From positions 30,242,454 to 30,306,453 of the forward strand of contig JBCNJP010000012.1 of NCBI GenBank assembly GCA_039602395.1: DNA of 64,000 nucleotides, read 5' to 3'. Shown piece by piece: positions 34,034 to 46,114 of the stretch. Under the pieces are notes generated by a model that saw only the letters and a program-made list of their open reading frames with translations, was not told the origin of the DNA and did not search any database. Each line of letters starts with the position of its first letter. The stretch's first letter is position 1. A program made the translations under genes and the position numbers. The DNA is from Deinandra increscens subsp. villosa (lineage: Eukaryota; Streptophyta; Magnoliopsida; Asterales; Asteraceae).

Positions 34034-34613
34034 GTAGATTGACTGAATACGCATAGATTCATGGTCTTGATTTCTGCAATGGTTGTCTATTTCAGTTTAA
34101 AATTGAGATTTAAGTTTCGGTTTTTAAGTGAAACCGACTTGATATGTGTTTAACAGGTTTTACTCAATGTTTGTGTGTATGAAACACATTATTAGAGTCG
34201 CAATGTACTCTAGAATGAACCCTTGGTCTTTTATTCCAAAACAAACACTTCAAAAATGCATGTAATTCGAATTGACTGTTCGATAAACTGATCGTCCGCC
34301 GGATCAACTGGTCCGCCAGACCACATTTTGGTCTGTGATTTCAAACTAGTCCGGAGCTGGTCCGTTTGACCAAACTGATCCGCAGTCAACGAATCTGATC
34401 CGCCGGATCAAGTGATCCGCATGATAAAGTGATCCGTAACTGGTCCGCCGGACTAGATGATCCGGATGCACAAAATTGATCCGTGGTTTGGTCTGCTCAT
34501 AAATTTTCAAAAAGTTATTCGTTTGAGTGGTTTACTTAACATCAGAGTTAGTCATTGAAATTATGATTATATTGACTGATTTTAATGATGTTTTGTTTTG
34601 ATGATATGTACAG
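34034..34613 (+). other. Predicted intron upstream of the copia extra gene
   Basis: The donor is CTACAG|GTAGAT at 34033/34034 and the acceptor TTTTGATGATATGTACAG at 34613, 580 bases. It contains the GGTCCG/GATCCG motif array. The acceptor lies at the same homologous position as the acceptor at 50995 of the second Sirevirus-like extra gene, whose predicted intron is 573 bases. Confidence 0.5.
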
Positions 34614-34615
34614 CA

Positions 34616-37600
34616 ATGGCAGATTTCAAATCAATTGGCGAACACAATGTCTGTGCTTTTCTAGATGCTGCAGAAAAGTGGAAGCCTCAATTTCTTAACA
34701 TCTTTGATTTCATTAGACGATCAAGGATATTCTATGCTGCCACTCATGAGTGTCCTCCATATAAAGATTTGCTGGTAATGTTCTGGAATTCAGCACAAGT
34801 GGATTGCTCAGTGACGCCATCAGTAATTCGTGCAAATATACTAGAGACTGATGTGATTATATCTGAAGCTGATGTGCGAAGAGTTTTAAGATTGAATGAT
34901 TAAGCTGATTATCCAACTGAGTTTCATGAAGCAGATTTGATAGCTTTATTAAGAAGGATAAAGTACGATGGACAATTGTATGTTCCGTGGTATCTCAAAG
35001 CTAATCTGAGTCCTCCATATAAATATTTGATGCATGTTATCATTAAGTGTTTTGGAAATCGAACAAGGGGTCAGGAAGAATTTGATCTGAGGGTGTTATC
35101 TTTTTTCTGTGCATTGGTGCTAAATCGAGAATTCAATTTCTCTGGATGGATTTTTAACTACATGAGGGAGAATATCTTGGTGAAACAAGTGCGAAGTATC
35201 ATGTATCCAAGGTTTATACAAATGATTCTGAATGATATGCATCCAAATCTTCCAAAGAATGATGCTGCAGTTATTGATATGAAGCATATGAACAGAGTGG
35301 CTGTTGGAAATATTCATGTATATTACAAGCGTAAAGGAAACACAGTTCCACCAATTAAGCGTTTGATTGGTCATCTTGTAAATCCTGATTATGTAGCTCC
35401 AGCTAATAGTGCTGCTAAACATCCAGATAGTTCTGATGATGAATTACATTATGATGATAATGGGTATCCAACTGAGATTGTAGACGATGATGAAGCCGAG
35501 CAACCAGTAAATCAAGAACCAATTGTGCAAGAACCAATTGTGCAAGAACCTGTTGTGCAACAACCAGTAGTTCAAGAACCTGTTCAGCAACAACAGAATA
35601 CCGAGCAAGTTACTTCTGAAAATGTACATGATCCTGAACCGGTGGATGTTCAGGATGATGATGTGATGGGTGATGATGATGGAAGTTCGTCTGAGACAGA
35701 GTCAGATTCTGGTAGTTACACGTCAATTACTATAAATTCCAGAAATGTCTCTGTGAGAAAAGGTTCAAGGCAGCATATTGAATACTTGAAGTCCAGAAAC
35801 TTGGATACTTCTAAGTATGAAGATAGAACCAAACAGACTGAGGACAGAAGTGATCCTGCTTATTCTCCTAGTTTGGAGGAGTCTGTTAGAAAATCGGCTG
35901 CAGACAAAGGCAACGCTCCTGAGGTTGTTACTGGCAGGCGTATGAAGCATATGGCTGTTAAATATAAAGGAGTGAAGCAAGGCTCTTTTCTTGCTGATGC
36001 CAGAAAGTCTGGGCAAAGTCCACCAAGTAAGAAGCAAAAGGTGACTACTCCGTCTTCAATCCCAAATCCACCGACCACCAAAGCTACAGATGTTCAAAGT
36101 TCAAAACAACCACCAGTCAGAAAGTTGATTATTAAGAGACCGTCTGCTACTGGTCCTGCTTCCACATCTGCTCCTTCAACCGCTTCAACAATTTCTGCTA
36201 CTGATTTGAAGCTCGCGTTGTATCAAGCCAGATTTGAAAAAATAGAGCATACAAACAAGTTGCAAGCTGAAGAAATTTCTGGGTTAAAGAATTTATGTAA
36301 AGAGTTAGTATCCAGATATCAGTCTCATACATGGGAAATTGCTAGATTGAAAGCTCAGGATGAAGCAAAGGATCGGGAAATTGCTGAGCTGAAGCAATTG
36401 TCTCTTACTATGGGTGAGCAGCTTAAGCAGATGCTAACTGCTTTATCTGCTCAGGGGGAGAAAATGCCCAATCCTGAGGAAAGTTGCAGAGAAGAAGAGG
36501 AAGTCATGAAATTTTTGAATGATGATCCTGATAATCCAGAAGGTGGTGTTGGTGGTGCTGGTACTGGTACTGATGCAGCAGGAACATCATCTGCTACTGC
36601 TGGTAAAACCACAACATCTCAGGGGGAGTCTGCAGATAAGGAAGTTTATGATGTAACTCCGGTATCAAGGGTAGAAATGAAAGAAGGAGATTTTGTTAAT
36701 CCTTATACCAAGGAGCAGCTGGCTGCCATATTTGCTTTAAATGTTGATGATGTTGACAAGGTGCCAGTTGCTGATCCATACAAGGATGATAATTCAGAAG
36801 AAGAAGTTGTGTATGAAGATGAGCAGGTGGAGGTAGAAGATATGACGGCTGAAGAATATCCCAATGATCCAAAGATGTATGGGAATTTTTCTGATAATGA
36901 TTATTCTGAGGGTTTTGATTTCTTTGGTAAAGATAGTGAAGAAAAGATTGAATCAGAGCAACAATCAACTCAACCTGAGGCATCTGAGAATGTTGATATG
37001 ACTGAAGAAGAGGAGAAGAAGTTGTTGTTTGAAGCATGGCTAAAAGAGCAAAGGGCAAAGAAGCTTCCAGTTCAAGTTGAAAAGTCTTCAAAGATTGTTG
37101 ATCAGAAAAGGTATTTCGACAGAAAAGGCAGACAAGCTTCTGGGAAAATTATTAGCTGGATGTATGATTCTGAACTCAAGTGTTATGCTATTAAAAAGGA
37201 GTTTGGGATTATATATTTGAAGAATGCTTTAAGATTCAACACTTTGCCTGTTTGTGATGTGAGGGACTTGTCTAGAAGTCCGTTTCTGAATCATGGAGGA
37301 AACATTTTGGCTGATGTGTTTAAAGAGAAGTTGATTGAAGAGTGTCAAGGAAGGTTTAGGTTTTTGACTCCTCAAAGACCGACTTACTCTGATCATCCAA
37401 CAGATATTCATCCAATCACAGGCAGACCAGTGGTGATTTTGAAGTATAAAAAACCAGTTCAGATTAAGAAGATACATTTGAAACGGCTTGAACATGATTT
37501 CATCAAAACATTGAGATGGTGGTACTATGATGAAGTTTCTGGAGAAGCAGTAATAGTGATTAAAGAAGATAACAAGTTTGTGAGAATCTACGACCCAATG

Positions 37601-37792
37601 TCATTGATAAATCTGTCAAAGAATGATATTGAGAAGCTACATTCTAACAAGATTCTTTACAAGCCTGAGTTTGTTGATCAAGCTATGCAATTTCAGAAGG
37701 TTATAAGTGTTTGCTTTGATGGTGGAATACACGCAGGAAATAACAGAAGAAGGGATTGGAAGAAGACAGAGTCAAGGGCTTCTGAAGACTAG
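34616..37792 (+). pseudogene. Extra gene of the copia element (Sirevirus post-pol ORF), one nonsense codon
   Basis: The frame runs from ATG 34616 (MADFKSIGEHN) for 1,058 codons with a single TAA at 34901-34903 (codon 96). Architecture: an N-terminal globular domain (about residues 1-230); a low-complexity acidic/Gln-rich part with repeats of QEPIV (about 300-330); a coiled coil (about 535-608); acidic Glu-rich segments; and a C-terminal domain (about 840-1040) with ISWMYDSE and WWYYDEVSGEA. The N- and C-terminal domains are homologous to the gene at 50373-53372. Post-pol genes in this lineage have been called envelope-like, but I see no signal peptide or membrane segment. Function is unknown. 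Confidence 0.8.
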
Positions 37793-37796
37793 CACA

Positions 37797-37811
37797 AGAC
37801 AAGGGGGAGTT
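37797..37811 (+). other. Polypurine tract of the copia element
   Basis: AGACAAGGGGGAGTT directly precedes the 3' LTR. Confidence 0.9.
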
Positions 37812-38166
37812 TGTAGAAGCATATATAGTTGTCTAGTGCTAGGTCTTGTTCTTTTGAGTATGTAATTTGTAAGTCTAGGTTTTCTGGTTCTAGCGGACCA
37901 GTGGCGGACCAGGTGGTACACCGGACCACCTGGTACGCTGGTTAGTTGGTCCGCTGGCCAGTTGCCTATTTATAGGTCTTAGCTTGTTGAGAGATATAGC
38001 GAGTAAGGTTTGAGCGTTCTTAACTGTGTGTTTTCAGTGGTGTAAACCTGTAAACTCTCTGTTCTCTCTGTTACGAGTTGTGATCAATACAAAGAAGTTT
38101 ATTTACCTCGTTGTGCTCAAATCTGATTGTAATCATGCACTAGCAAGATCGTTTAAGTGTTCTACA
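37812..38166 (+). repeat. 3' LTR of the copia element
   Basis: 355 bases with three substitutions relative to the 5' LTR by direct comparison (TACACC for TACGCC, GACCACC for GAGCACC, ATCTGATT for ATCCGATT). Confidence 0.95.
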
Positions 38167-38568
38167 GTTATTCCGTGAAAACTTAGCGTCGTCACGTTGT
38201 TCCTCGGTGTCTCTAGCGTTTGTTAGATCACCGCGAAGGTATATCTAAACTCCATTTTAGTTTAGATGTTTTATTTCGATTATATGTAATCGTTATTTTT
38301 TTCGCGCTAAAAATGTTTACTGCGAAATGGTGTTTGCGTGATTAATTATTTTTGGTGATCGTGATCCTGTTGACACGTTTTCGACACCTACGGTTTACGC
38401 GTCTTAATTAGTAAAATTATTTTGTTCCGCTGCGTAAACGGATTACCGGTTTAATCCGTTTTAACTCTTAATTTACTAAACCCGGTCGGTAATGTTTTAA
38501 TTAAACAGTCAAGTTTTTTTTAACGTCACCGGGCACCCGTATACCACTGTCCGATACCCAACACACTG

Positions 38569-39342
38569 CGCCACCCATTTCCAAACCAACGACGAGAAGA
38601 AACAGCCGGTAAAGAGATGAGCTACTGATTGCGGACCATCGTTACACAACCTGCAAAGATCCGAAGAGATCACAACATTCCTTTTAATGAGAGAATCAGC
38701 CGTAGCGATTCGATTCCTTTGCGTCTGCCACACGAACAAATTGACCTTTGCAGGAACAAGTTTAGACCAATGAAGAACAAAAGAGGATGGCTGGCTACGA
38801 GAATCCGACAGCAAATTGCGTAACCCCCGAGCAGAAAACCCATCCGAGTTTCCACCAGACCACCTCCAGCTGCCATTAATGTCCACCATTCCGGATTCCA
38901 TATTGAGATCAGAACTCGCCAGCTTGTTATTGACTGTGATAATTGTTTTCCAGGCCCCAGCCAGCTCCCTTTTGCAAGGAAACATAGCAACAGTTCCTCT
39001 AGCAAAATGAACAGCTTCAACCACCTTAGCCCACATTCGATTGTTCTCATCTTTTAGTCTCCATAACCATTTACATAATATGCTAGTGTTAATATCACTC
39101 AGACTTGCTAGCCCAAGCCCACCATCCTTCTTATTCTTACAAATATCCTCCTTTTTGACCCAATGAATTTTCCACCTATCTTCTGAGCCTCCCCAAAGAA
39201 ACCTGAACCTGATTTTTTCCATGGCATTAAGAACCTTTTTAGGAGCCTTATATAACTAAAAAAAGTAAGTCGGGAGGCTGTCCAAGACACTTTTAACAAG
39301 CACAAGCCTTCCTCCAAACGATATGTGCTTAGCTTTTCATTT
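38569..39342 (-). pseudogene. 5' remaining part of the truncated LINE (RT end and zf-RVT region)
   Basis: Read from about 39340 leftward it encodes the post-catalytic part of a plant L1 reverse transcriptase (GGRLVLVKSVL, MEKIRFRFLWGG, KKDGGLGLASL) and the zf-RVT domain (PAKVNLFVWQTQRNRIATADSL, CRLCNDGPQSVAHLF). One stop interrupts it at about 39257. It is continuous with 13370-13732 once the intervening LTR is disregarded; the retained LINE is about 1.1 kb, a typical 5' truncation. Confidence 0.82.
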
Positions 39343-39639
39343 GGATAACATTAATTGTTTTTCTAGAAGCAAATTTCAGTAATCATGGTGTTGATAATCC
39401 AGGGAAGCGGCAACTCGTTGTGTGGTAAATATTTAATTGTTTCGAGGTCTAACAATTAGTTTCATGCTATCCGAAAAAAAAAGTAAAAGAAATAGTGATT
39501 ATTAATTGCTTCTACATTTAACCTACTTTGAGTGACGTTTCATGTACCATATGTAAATTTTTTAATATATTATTTGTTCTAACTTTTAATCAATTAACGT
39601 TTTTAATCAGAAGGTTATTTTACTGAAAGCAAAACTTAA

Positions 39640-40110
39640 ATGTTACATATATAACTTTTTGATTTGTTTGCCCCATTTTAAACATTTCTTTAATTCTCAT
39701 TTGATATTACATATGTAACATTTCAATGTTACATATGTAACTTTTTTAATGTTTTTTTTATATATAACTTTAATTTAATTTGTTTAATAAAAAAGTTAAT
39801 TTAATTTGTTTAATAAAAAAGTTAATTTAATTTGTTTAATAAAAAAGTTACGTATGTTACATATGTAACTTTTTTTATGTTACTTATATATCATTTTTAG
39901 TGTATAATAAAATGTACCATTTTTCAAGATGTTACATGTAAACTTTTAGTAGCATATGTAACATTTTTAATAAAAAGTTACATATGTTACATATGTAACC
40001 TTTTTATGTTACTTATATATTATTTTTAGTGTATAATTAAATGTACCATTTTTCATGATGTTACATATGTAAAATTATAGTAGCATATGTAACATTTTTA
40101 ACTAAACTGA
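39640..40110. repeat. AT-rich tandem repeats with TTACATATGTAA palindromes
   Basis: Three tandem 26-base units start at 39770, 39796 and 39822. They are followed by two units of about 130 bases (39847-39976 and 39977 to about 40102). The palindrome TTACATATGTAA and near variants occur many times, and again near 40725-40765 and 41760-41770. No coding content. Confidence 0.8.
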
Positions 40111-40787
40111 ATAGATTCTAACAATGCACATGTAACTGAAATATTTAACACATAACATTTTTCATGATGTTGCTATGTTACTATGTACCCTAATATTATA
40201 TATGTAACTTTTAATTAATTACGTATCTTTATCTATAATTCATTTCGACCCTTGAAAACGTGTTTATTGTTTTTGGTCTATACAACACGTGTGACGTTTA
40301 CATATATGAACTAATGAATTTGTTTTCTCCGTAGGTGAATGAATTTTTGTTTCAAAGATGAAGATGATTATCAAAATTGAAGAATATTTAGCTTTTATAT
40401 ATTTTTGGTAGGTTGTTGTATTTTTTTCTTAGATTTGTTTTCTTATTTTATTATTTTTAAATATTTATAGTTCGTATGAAACATTTTGTAATGTTTCATG
40501 CTGATTGATATGTCTTCTTATAAGTTAATAAAATATAATTGTTTTATTTTTTTACACATGTCCAGATTATTACATATAATTGAAAATTTAAGAGAGAAAA
40601 TTATGAAAAGTAGAAGAGATAATAATGATTAAAAAAGAATGTTATATCGGATCTAAAATATATAAAAAAAAATATCGTTTGAGATAATACTTACATTACA
40701 TCATAAGTAGTGAAACATAATACTACATATATAACTTTTTTGATAACGCTACATATATAACTTTTTTTATAAGGAAAATTGGATTTT
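40111..40787. other. AT-rich sequence without recognised content
   Basis: No gene or terminal structure that I can support; scattered ACATATATAAC-type motifs continue the repeat theme to the left. Confidence 0.5.
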
Positions 40788-41016
40788 AATAATCCCAACT
40801 TTTGAGGGTTGGCCAGTAATAATCCCACGTTCAATAATCACTCCCACTGATTCCAACTTTCACCTTATTTACTGATAGTGGTCCTGCCGTTTGGAAAACT
40901 TAACACCGTTAAGTTTTTGCTGACGTGTAATTTTTTTTTGATTTTTTTAATTAACTTCTTGCCACATCATCATCTCCATCCCCACATCTTTCTTCCACCC
41001 CACCACCACCACCACC

Positions 41017-41283
41017 ATGACTCCTCCCACTCCGGCGATGTTCCGACTCCGAATCCGGCGACGTTCCGACTCCAGCGTTAGAGTGAAGGTCGATCCGACG
41101 AGGAAGAGTGTTAGTATGAACAATCTGTCGCTATATGAACAGCCTGCGACTCCGCGTGATAACAATCTCGATGTGTCCGTCGCCGTCGCCGCCACCGCCA
41201 ACACCGGCTACGCCTCTGTCGATGATGTCGTCCCCACCAATCCAATGGTTTCAGCCTGCAGGGAGCGCAAAGGAGGCTCGTAA
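41017..41283 (+). CDS. Hypothetical 88-residue frame in a GC-rich island
   Basis: A short frame starts ATGACTCC after a CACCAC run and is Arg/Pro/Ala-rich (MFRLRIRRR, VSVAVAATANTGYASVDDV). Base composition differs sharply from the AT-rich surroundings, as in captured gene fragments or a first exon. The segment 40788-40900, with AATAATCCCAACTTTTGAGG, looks like a repeat terminus. I do not recognise the protein and cannot show that it is expressed. Confidence 0.3.
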   Translation: MTPPTPAMFRLRIRRRSDSSVRVKVDPTRKSVSMNNLSLYEQPATPRDNNLDVSVAVAATANTGYASVDDVVPTNPMVSACRERKGGS

Positions 41284-41796
41284 TTCACCGATCAATTTCA
41301 TTTTTCATTTTCTTTCACTTAATCGGTTATCATGATTATGATTAGGTTTACAATTAAATTGAACGAAGAATGAGTGTTTTTGTTCTGAATTTGTGATTTA
41401 GGTTAAACTAATAATAATGACGAGGTTGATAATCTTCGAGTGTTCCATTGACAGAGGATGCTGAACATTTGTTGATTTGGTTTTGTTTCTCTGGTAAATT
41501 ATTGATAATTTATTTATGAATTGTCTGTTTACTAAATGAAGGAATTGAAAAATTCAATTTTGACATTGACCTGTTTAGGAGCTGGTTAGGTGGAAGGAGA
41601 TTGATAAGCATTGGATTTAACAATGAATGGTATAAAAAATGGACAATCAGTAATTGAAGGTAATGACAATATAAATTAAGATACCAACAACATAACCGAG
41701 GAACAAGATACAGAAAAGGAATGGTTCCTCCGGTCGGTAATTCGATTTTTTTATAATGCTACATATGTAACTTTTTTGATGTTACACTCCCACCCT

Positions 41797-42384
41797 TAGG
41801 GCTGTTAAAAAAATGCGTGACTCGTGGCTCGCTCGAAACCCGCTCGGAAAAAGCTCGAAATTAGCTCGACCGTGGCTTGCTCGTTAGTTAGCTCGTTGGC
41901 TCGTTTAATTTAAGCTCAAATTTTATTATATATACATATATATAACCCAAAAATTATGAGTTTATAATTTATGATATATTTTTAAGTTAAATACTAAGTT
42001 TCCTATATGTTTTACTTAAAAAGAAATATTAAATTAGAATAAGATATAAAACCTATATAATACTTTTCGATAAGAAATAATTGTTTTTATTGAAAAATAA
42101 ATAAATGAAGATCGAATTTTAAAATGTACATTATGTGTATGTTAAAACATTATGTTTTAGTCACGTTATATATCAATATATATGTAAATAATATAAATTA
42201 AAAAAAATAAACTAGCTGGCTCGACGAGCCGGTTCGACTCGGCTCGAACTTTAACGAGCCGAGCTCGAGCTCAATATTTTTAGCTCATTAAAATAAATTA
42301 GTTGGCTCGGCTCGACTTGGATCTAAACGAGGCCGAGCACGAACTCACCCTGGCTCGGCTCGACTCGACTCATTTATAGCCCTA
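41797..42384. mobile_element. hAT-like MITE rich in GAGCTCG
   Basis: It begins TAGGGCTGTTAAAAAAATG and ends in the inverted counterpart CATTTATAGCCCTA. Flanking octamers CCCACCCT (41789-41796) and CCCACTCC (42385-42392) match at six of eight positions, a possible decayed 8-base duplication. The ends are filled with GGCTCG/CGAGCC and GAGCTCGAGCTC. It is non-coding with an AT-rich centre. Confidence 0.65.
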
Positions 42385-42392
42385 CCCACTCC

Positions 42393-43300
42393 GGAAATTA
42401 TCAATTTTTATTTACACCGGCCTAGATAAGTTACATATATAAGATCTTGTATCTGAGAAAATAATTACACTCCCACCCTAAACATTTTAAATATTTTTTA
42501 ACAGTTAAAAAAAAACATTGTATTAGTTTTAATTTTAAAGTTAAGGGTATGAGGTATACTCAATGTTATGTGGTGTGGTGTGAGCGAAAAAGAATATTTA
42601 TATTTTAGTTAAACAAAACATTTATAATACTAAAATTAATAAATTAAGAAAATAAAAAGAATATATCGCACAACAAAATTAAAGATCTTTTTAAAGAATT
42701 TTTTTTACGAATACTAAAAACAAAACAAAAAAATATTCTATGATTAATTATATTCTACGAGTATAAAAACGTATAAAAATACTCATAGGACAAAATAATA
42801 AAACTAGTAATTTTTTGTTCAAACTTATATCGTTGTATCTACAATACACTAAAAGTTGAGAATTACCCAATTTTGACACCATAATGAATGCTAAATCATA
42901 AATACATTTTACTTCAAAAGAAGCACTCGGTACTACATTATTAAGCATGGTGTTTAATTAACATCATGGTACATGGGCATGCATCATCATAATGGTGGTG
43001 AATGGTTGGTTAATACGACAATAAATTTCCTTTCATCATGATCAACCCATACGAATTCTCTAACCCCTTACATTATATTGTTTGTTAATTGTTCATAATG
43101 TGATCATAATCATCACAAACCGATCGGCTTCTTTCAACTTCTTCTACAAGGTTCTAATGACGTATATAAAGCCACGTAGAATTGGCTGTCAACCCCCGTC
43201 TCCCGCCCCTTCCTCCGTCGCCTCACCCGTCGGACTTTTACGTCGTGTAAGTCCCTTTTTTTTACGTTCGTATGTTTATGCAATTTAAATGTTAATTTAC
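42393..43300. other. Unassigned AT-rich sequence
   Basis: No recognisable gene. A TATA-like CGTATATAAAGCC at about 43161-43173 is followed by a C-rich stretch that could be a promoter, but no reading frame downstream is convincing. Confidence 0.4.
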
Positions 43301-43311
43301 CTTTGGTTGGC

Positions 43312-43438
43312 TCCGGTGGGAAGAAAATGTACCACCGGAGTGTAAAGTCCTCTTGGTTGCATCCGGTGGGAAAAAAATGTACCACCGGAGGCTACCTCCC
43401 TATGCTTAGTTCCGGTGGGAAAAAAATGTACCACCGGA
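43312..43438. repeat. Three tandem hairpins TCCGGTGG...CCACCGGA
   Basis: Stems start at 43312, 43362 and 43411, about 50 bases apart. Each has arms TCCGGTGG and CCACCGGA around a 12-base spacer GAAAAAAATGTA (GAAGAAAATGTA in the first). Linkers between hairpins differ. Confidence 0.85.
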
Positions 43439-43440
43439 TA

Positions 43441-46114
43441 TTCGCAAAATACCAAAATCTTTACATATGATCCGAATATTACTTGTTCTATAACATGTTT
43501 ACCTATTGATTTTGTTCGTTTTCCTACTTCTGCCCAGGTTCTTTTATTAGTTGTTGTTGGCAAATATGGGCTTGATTGTCGTACGCTACAGGTTTGGACG
43601 GGTGCATTGGTATGTCTTCGTTTTTGCCAACGGTGGCAATGTATGGATTCTCACTGTTGCTGTTACTTTGGTTCGAACCCCTTCTCCGGTGACTAGAATT
43701 GTCGCCAGTTTTTTCCCGGCTTCGAATGTAATGCATAGTGCTCGGGCATAACAATGAAGACAAAGAAACAATGAATAAATTGGTTAAGTAAGACACGGGT
43801 TATGATTATGACATTTGAATTGAAGAGTTATATTAATATTATGGTATGTTAGTGTTTGAATAGATGGAAAAATACTAGACACCTCAATATTAAAATATTT
43901 GGACTGCGAGTTAAATTAAATAATACGCTGGTCATGAATGACCCGACCCGCTATATGTGTTTACGTTATCAGCGGGTTGGGCTATTCTGACGGCATAATA
44001 GGTTTTTTCACATCATGACTTGCTTATTGATTTCCCTTTATCATCCGTTTGGATTACCCGTAAAATTAACCATTTGAATTGATGATTCAATTTATTTAAA
44101 ATCATATAATCGGTTTACGTCACATGTCACAACCAGAAAATCATAATATTTGAAACGGCATAGATTGTATGGGCAAAATATATCTGTTGATTAACACAAG
44201 ATCTTAAAACCAAGACACCAAAAACACATCTGCTCATGGAAAGAAATGAATACAATTTGATTCAAAGAAGGACTGGAATATAGATTTACTCACCCTTTAA
44301 TTATAAGACGTATCTGAATCATGGATCTGACAACTTCGGACCTCGAAATGATGGCCATTGGGTCACCGGCGGCGACTGAATTCCTGATTTGGTCTCCCGT
44401 TACGATGATCTGACCCCAGACTCTTTTACAGATGCCGTTGACGATGAAGATGGAAACGAACTAATTACCGACTCTGAATCCTATCCGATGTCGCCGGCGT
44501 GGATGCCTAACCATATCGGCCGAAGGGCTTCGTGAGTCGCCGGCTGCGGCGCATAGGTTGGGTCATGGTTGTAGTTTGTAGTTAGGGTTACTAGATTGTT
44601 GCAGTTAGAGTTAGTAAAATCTGTTCGTGATAGAAAAAAATCTCAGGTAAATCTGTTGATAATTTTCACTCATGAATAAAAACAATATTACGGGTTTTGG
44701 GCTATCCGAGATGGGCTAATTTTGCCAAACTCCCTATCTGGGCCCCAATCCAAAAAACCGGGTATCCATATCTCTTAAAAATTAAAACAGATTTACAACA
44801 GATTTACAAAAAAAAACGGGTATCCATATCACTATCTGTGCCCGAGTCCAGTAAAAACTATTCGAGCAGATGGTCTCCATTTTAAGAGTTATAATTTAAA
44901 ACATTTGGCATACATATGACCATGACACAATTTGCCATATTGAAATTCTACTTAATGTATTAAAATTTACACCTTCATAGTTTCCACCTTGAACTAAGTC
45001 ATAAAGTAATATGCATTATATAAAGGCAACATGGTTAATTTCGTTGGCAGACAAACTATTTTTAACTATGGAATTAGAACACGTTTATAAAGAAGGAGAA
45101 TAAACTATTTTTAACTATGGAATTAGAACACGTTTATTAATAAGGAGAATGCTACCTCCCCTTTAATTTGCTGATGATTTTGTAACGTGTTATGAATTTT
45201 ACCTGTTTCCGTATGTGTTCGAAATTACAAATGTGATAGCTACCGTAAAGATGGTAAAACGTTTCTAATGCCATATTAGTGTGTTACAAATACAATAGTA
45301 ACTAACAAATCTGGTAATTTTGTATGTTGTCTTATAGTTGTAACAATGTTAGTATTGTCTAAACATTGAATTGTTAGTGTAACCACGTTTGGTAAGTTTT
45401 CCCATGTTCATCTAGCGAATCTGAAAATAAGTATATTTTGTTTAGCGAAGATAAAGATGAGTGTACCTTAATATGCAGTACTTCTGCTCTCCAATTTAGC
45501 AGCAATAATTTAGAGGGGCGTCACTTTACCATAAGTTACGTTTCACTTCACGTGTTATATTTACAGATGCGGGCATCTTGACATCAATAGGATGTTTTTT
45601 TTAGGGTAATATGGTTATTAAAAAATGTACACCACTAAAGTGTAATGGTCGCGTCATTTCTTTGTTTCTATAAAAATTACTATGTCGTACGTACATGAAG
45701 TTGATACGACCCGTGTTGCCGAATTTTCTATGTGTAGTCCCATTTCGTTTAAACGTCTTTTAGCTAAGTAATTTTCTCATTTGTTATCTATATATCGTGT
45801 TTAAATAAAAGATTACATTTACATTACATATTTATTCATCTAGGTTTGCTACCCCTCCTCTTTCTGCGTTTGGATATCTCAACTTGAAGGACACGGTGTG
45901 TGTTTTAGCCAAATTAATGGCTTTAAAGTCCCCACATTCATAGAGCCTTCTCAATTTCCCTCATTGCATTCAGTATCGTGCTGTTATTACTCATGTACTT
46001 AATGTCCGGCAGGCCAGAGGTCTCCCTGGTACCTATTAAAGGGTCTCCAAGTCACCTAAAGCTACATCTTATTTTTATTGATTCGTATAGCAGGGAAGAT
46101 AAAGGAATATTACA
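43441..46114. other. Unassigned intergenic sequence with one 49-base tandem duplication
   Basis: No gene that I can support. A direct duplication occupies 45053-45101 and 45102-45150, starting AAACTATTTTTAACTATGG. A GC-richer stretch at 44320-44560 has fragmentary frames only. The final few hundred bases are presumably the 5' region of the RPA-like gene. Confidence 0.5.

Larger units (their letters stand above)
14679..38166 (+). mobile_element. Complete Sirevirus-like Ty1/copia element with extra gene, interrupted by a gypsy element
   Basis: The LTRs are 355 bases each (14679-15033 and 37812-38166) and differ at three positions by my count. The target duplication is GTTAT (14674-14678 and 38167-38171). 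Order: 5' LTR, primer site, motif-rich leader, gag, pol (protease, integrase, reverse transcriptase, RNase H), hairpin array, promoter-like region and intron, extra gene, polypurine tract, 3' LTR. Without the nested gypsy element it is about 13 kb. The order and the long extra gene after pol fit the Sirevirus lineage. It is inactive by frameshifts, nonsense codons, a lost integrase catalytic residue and the insertion. Confidence 0.95.
13738..38563 (+). mobile_element. Solo LTR (about 1.33 kb) inside the LINE, itself split by a copia element
   Basis: It starts TGTTGGATAATGG and ends CCGATACCCAACA with inverted ends TGTTGG/CCAACA and the duplication CACTG at 13733-13737 and 38564-38568. Excluding the inserted copia element and its duplication, the LTR is 1,333 bases (13738-14678 plus 38172-38563). 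A TATA box is at 14099-14105, a CT microsatellite near 14139-14163, and GCC-rich tracts follow. Its family is not recognised. The open frames in the GC-rich part are low-complexity artefacts. Confidence 0.88.

Noticed and set aside
34616..37792. Envelope glycoprotein
   Set aside because: No signal peptide, membrane helix or Cys pattern seen; the label rests on position only.
41135..41335. Second frame over the GC island
   Set aside because: Pro/Ser-rich shadow of an already weak frame; no independent support.
43134..43563. Minus-strand frames with repeated VVHFFPTG
   Set aside because: The peptide repeat is only the translation of the three hairpins.
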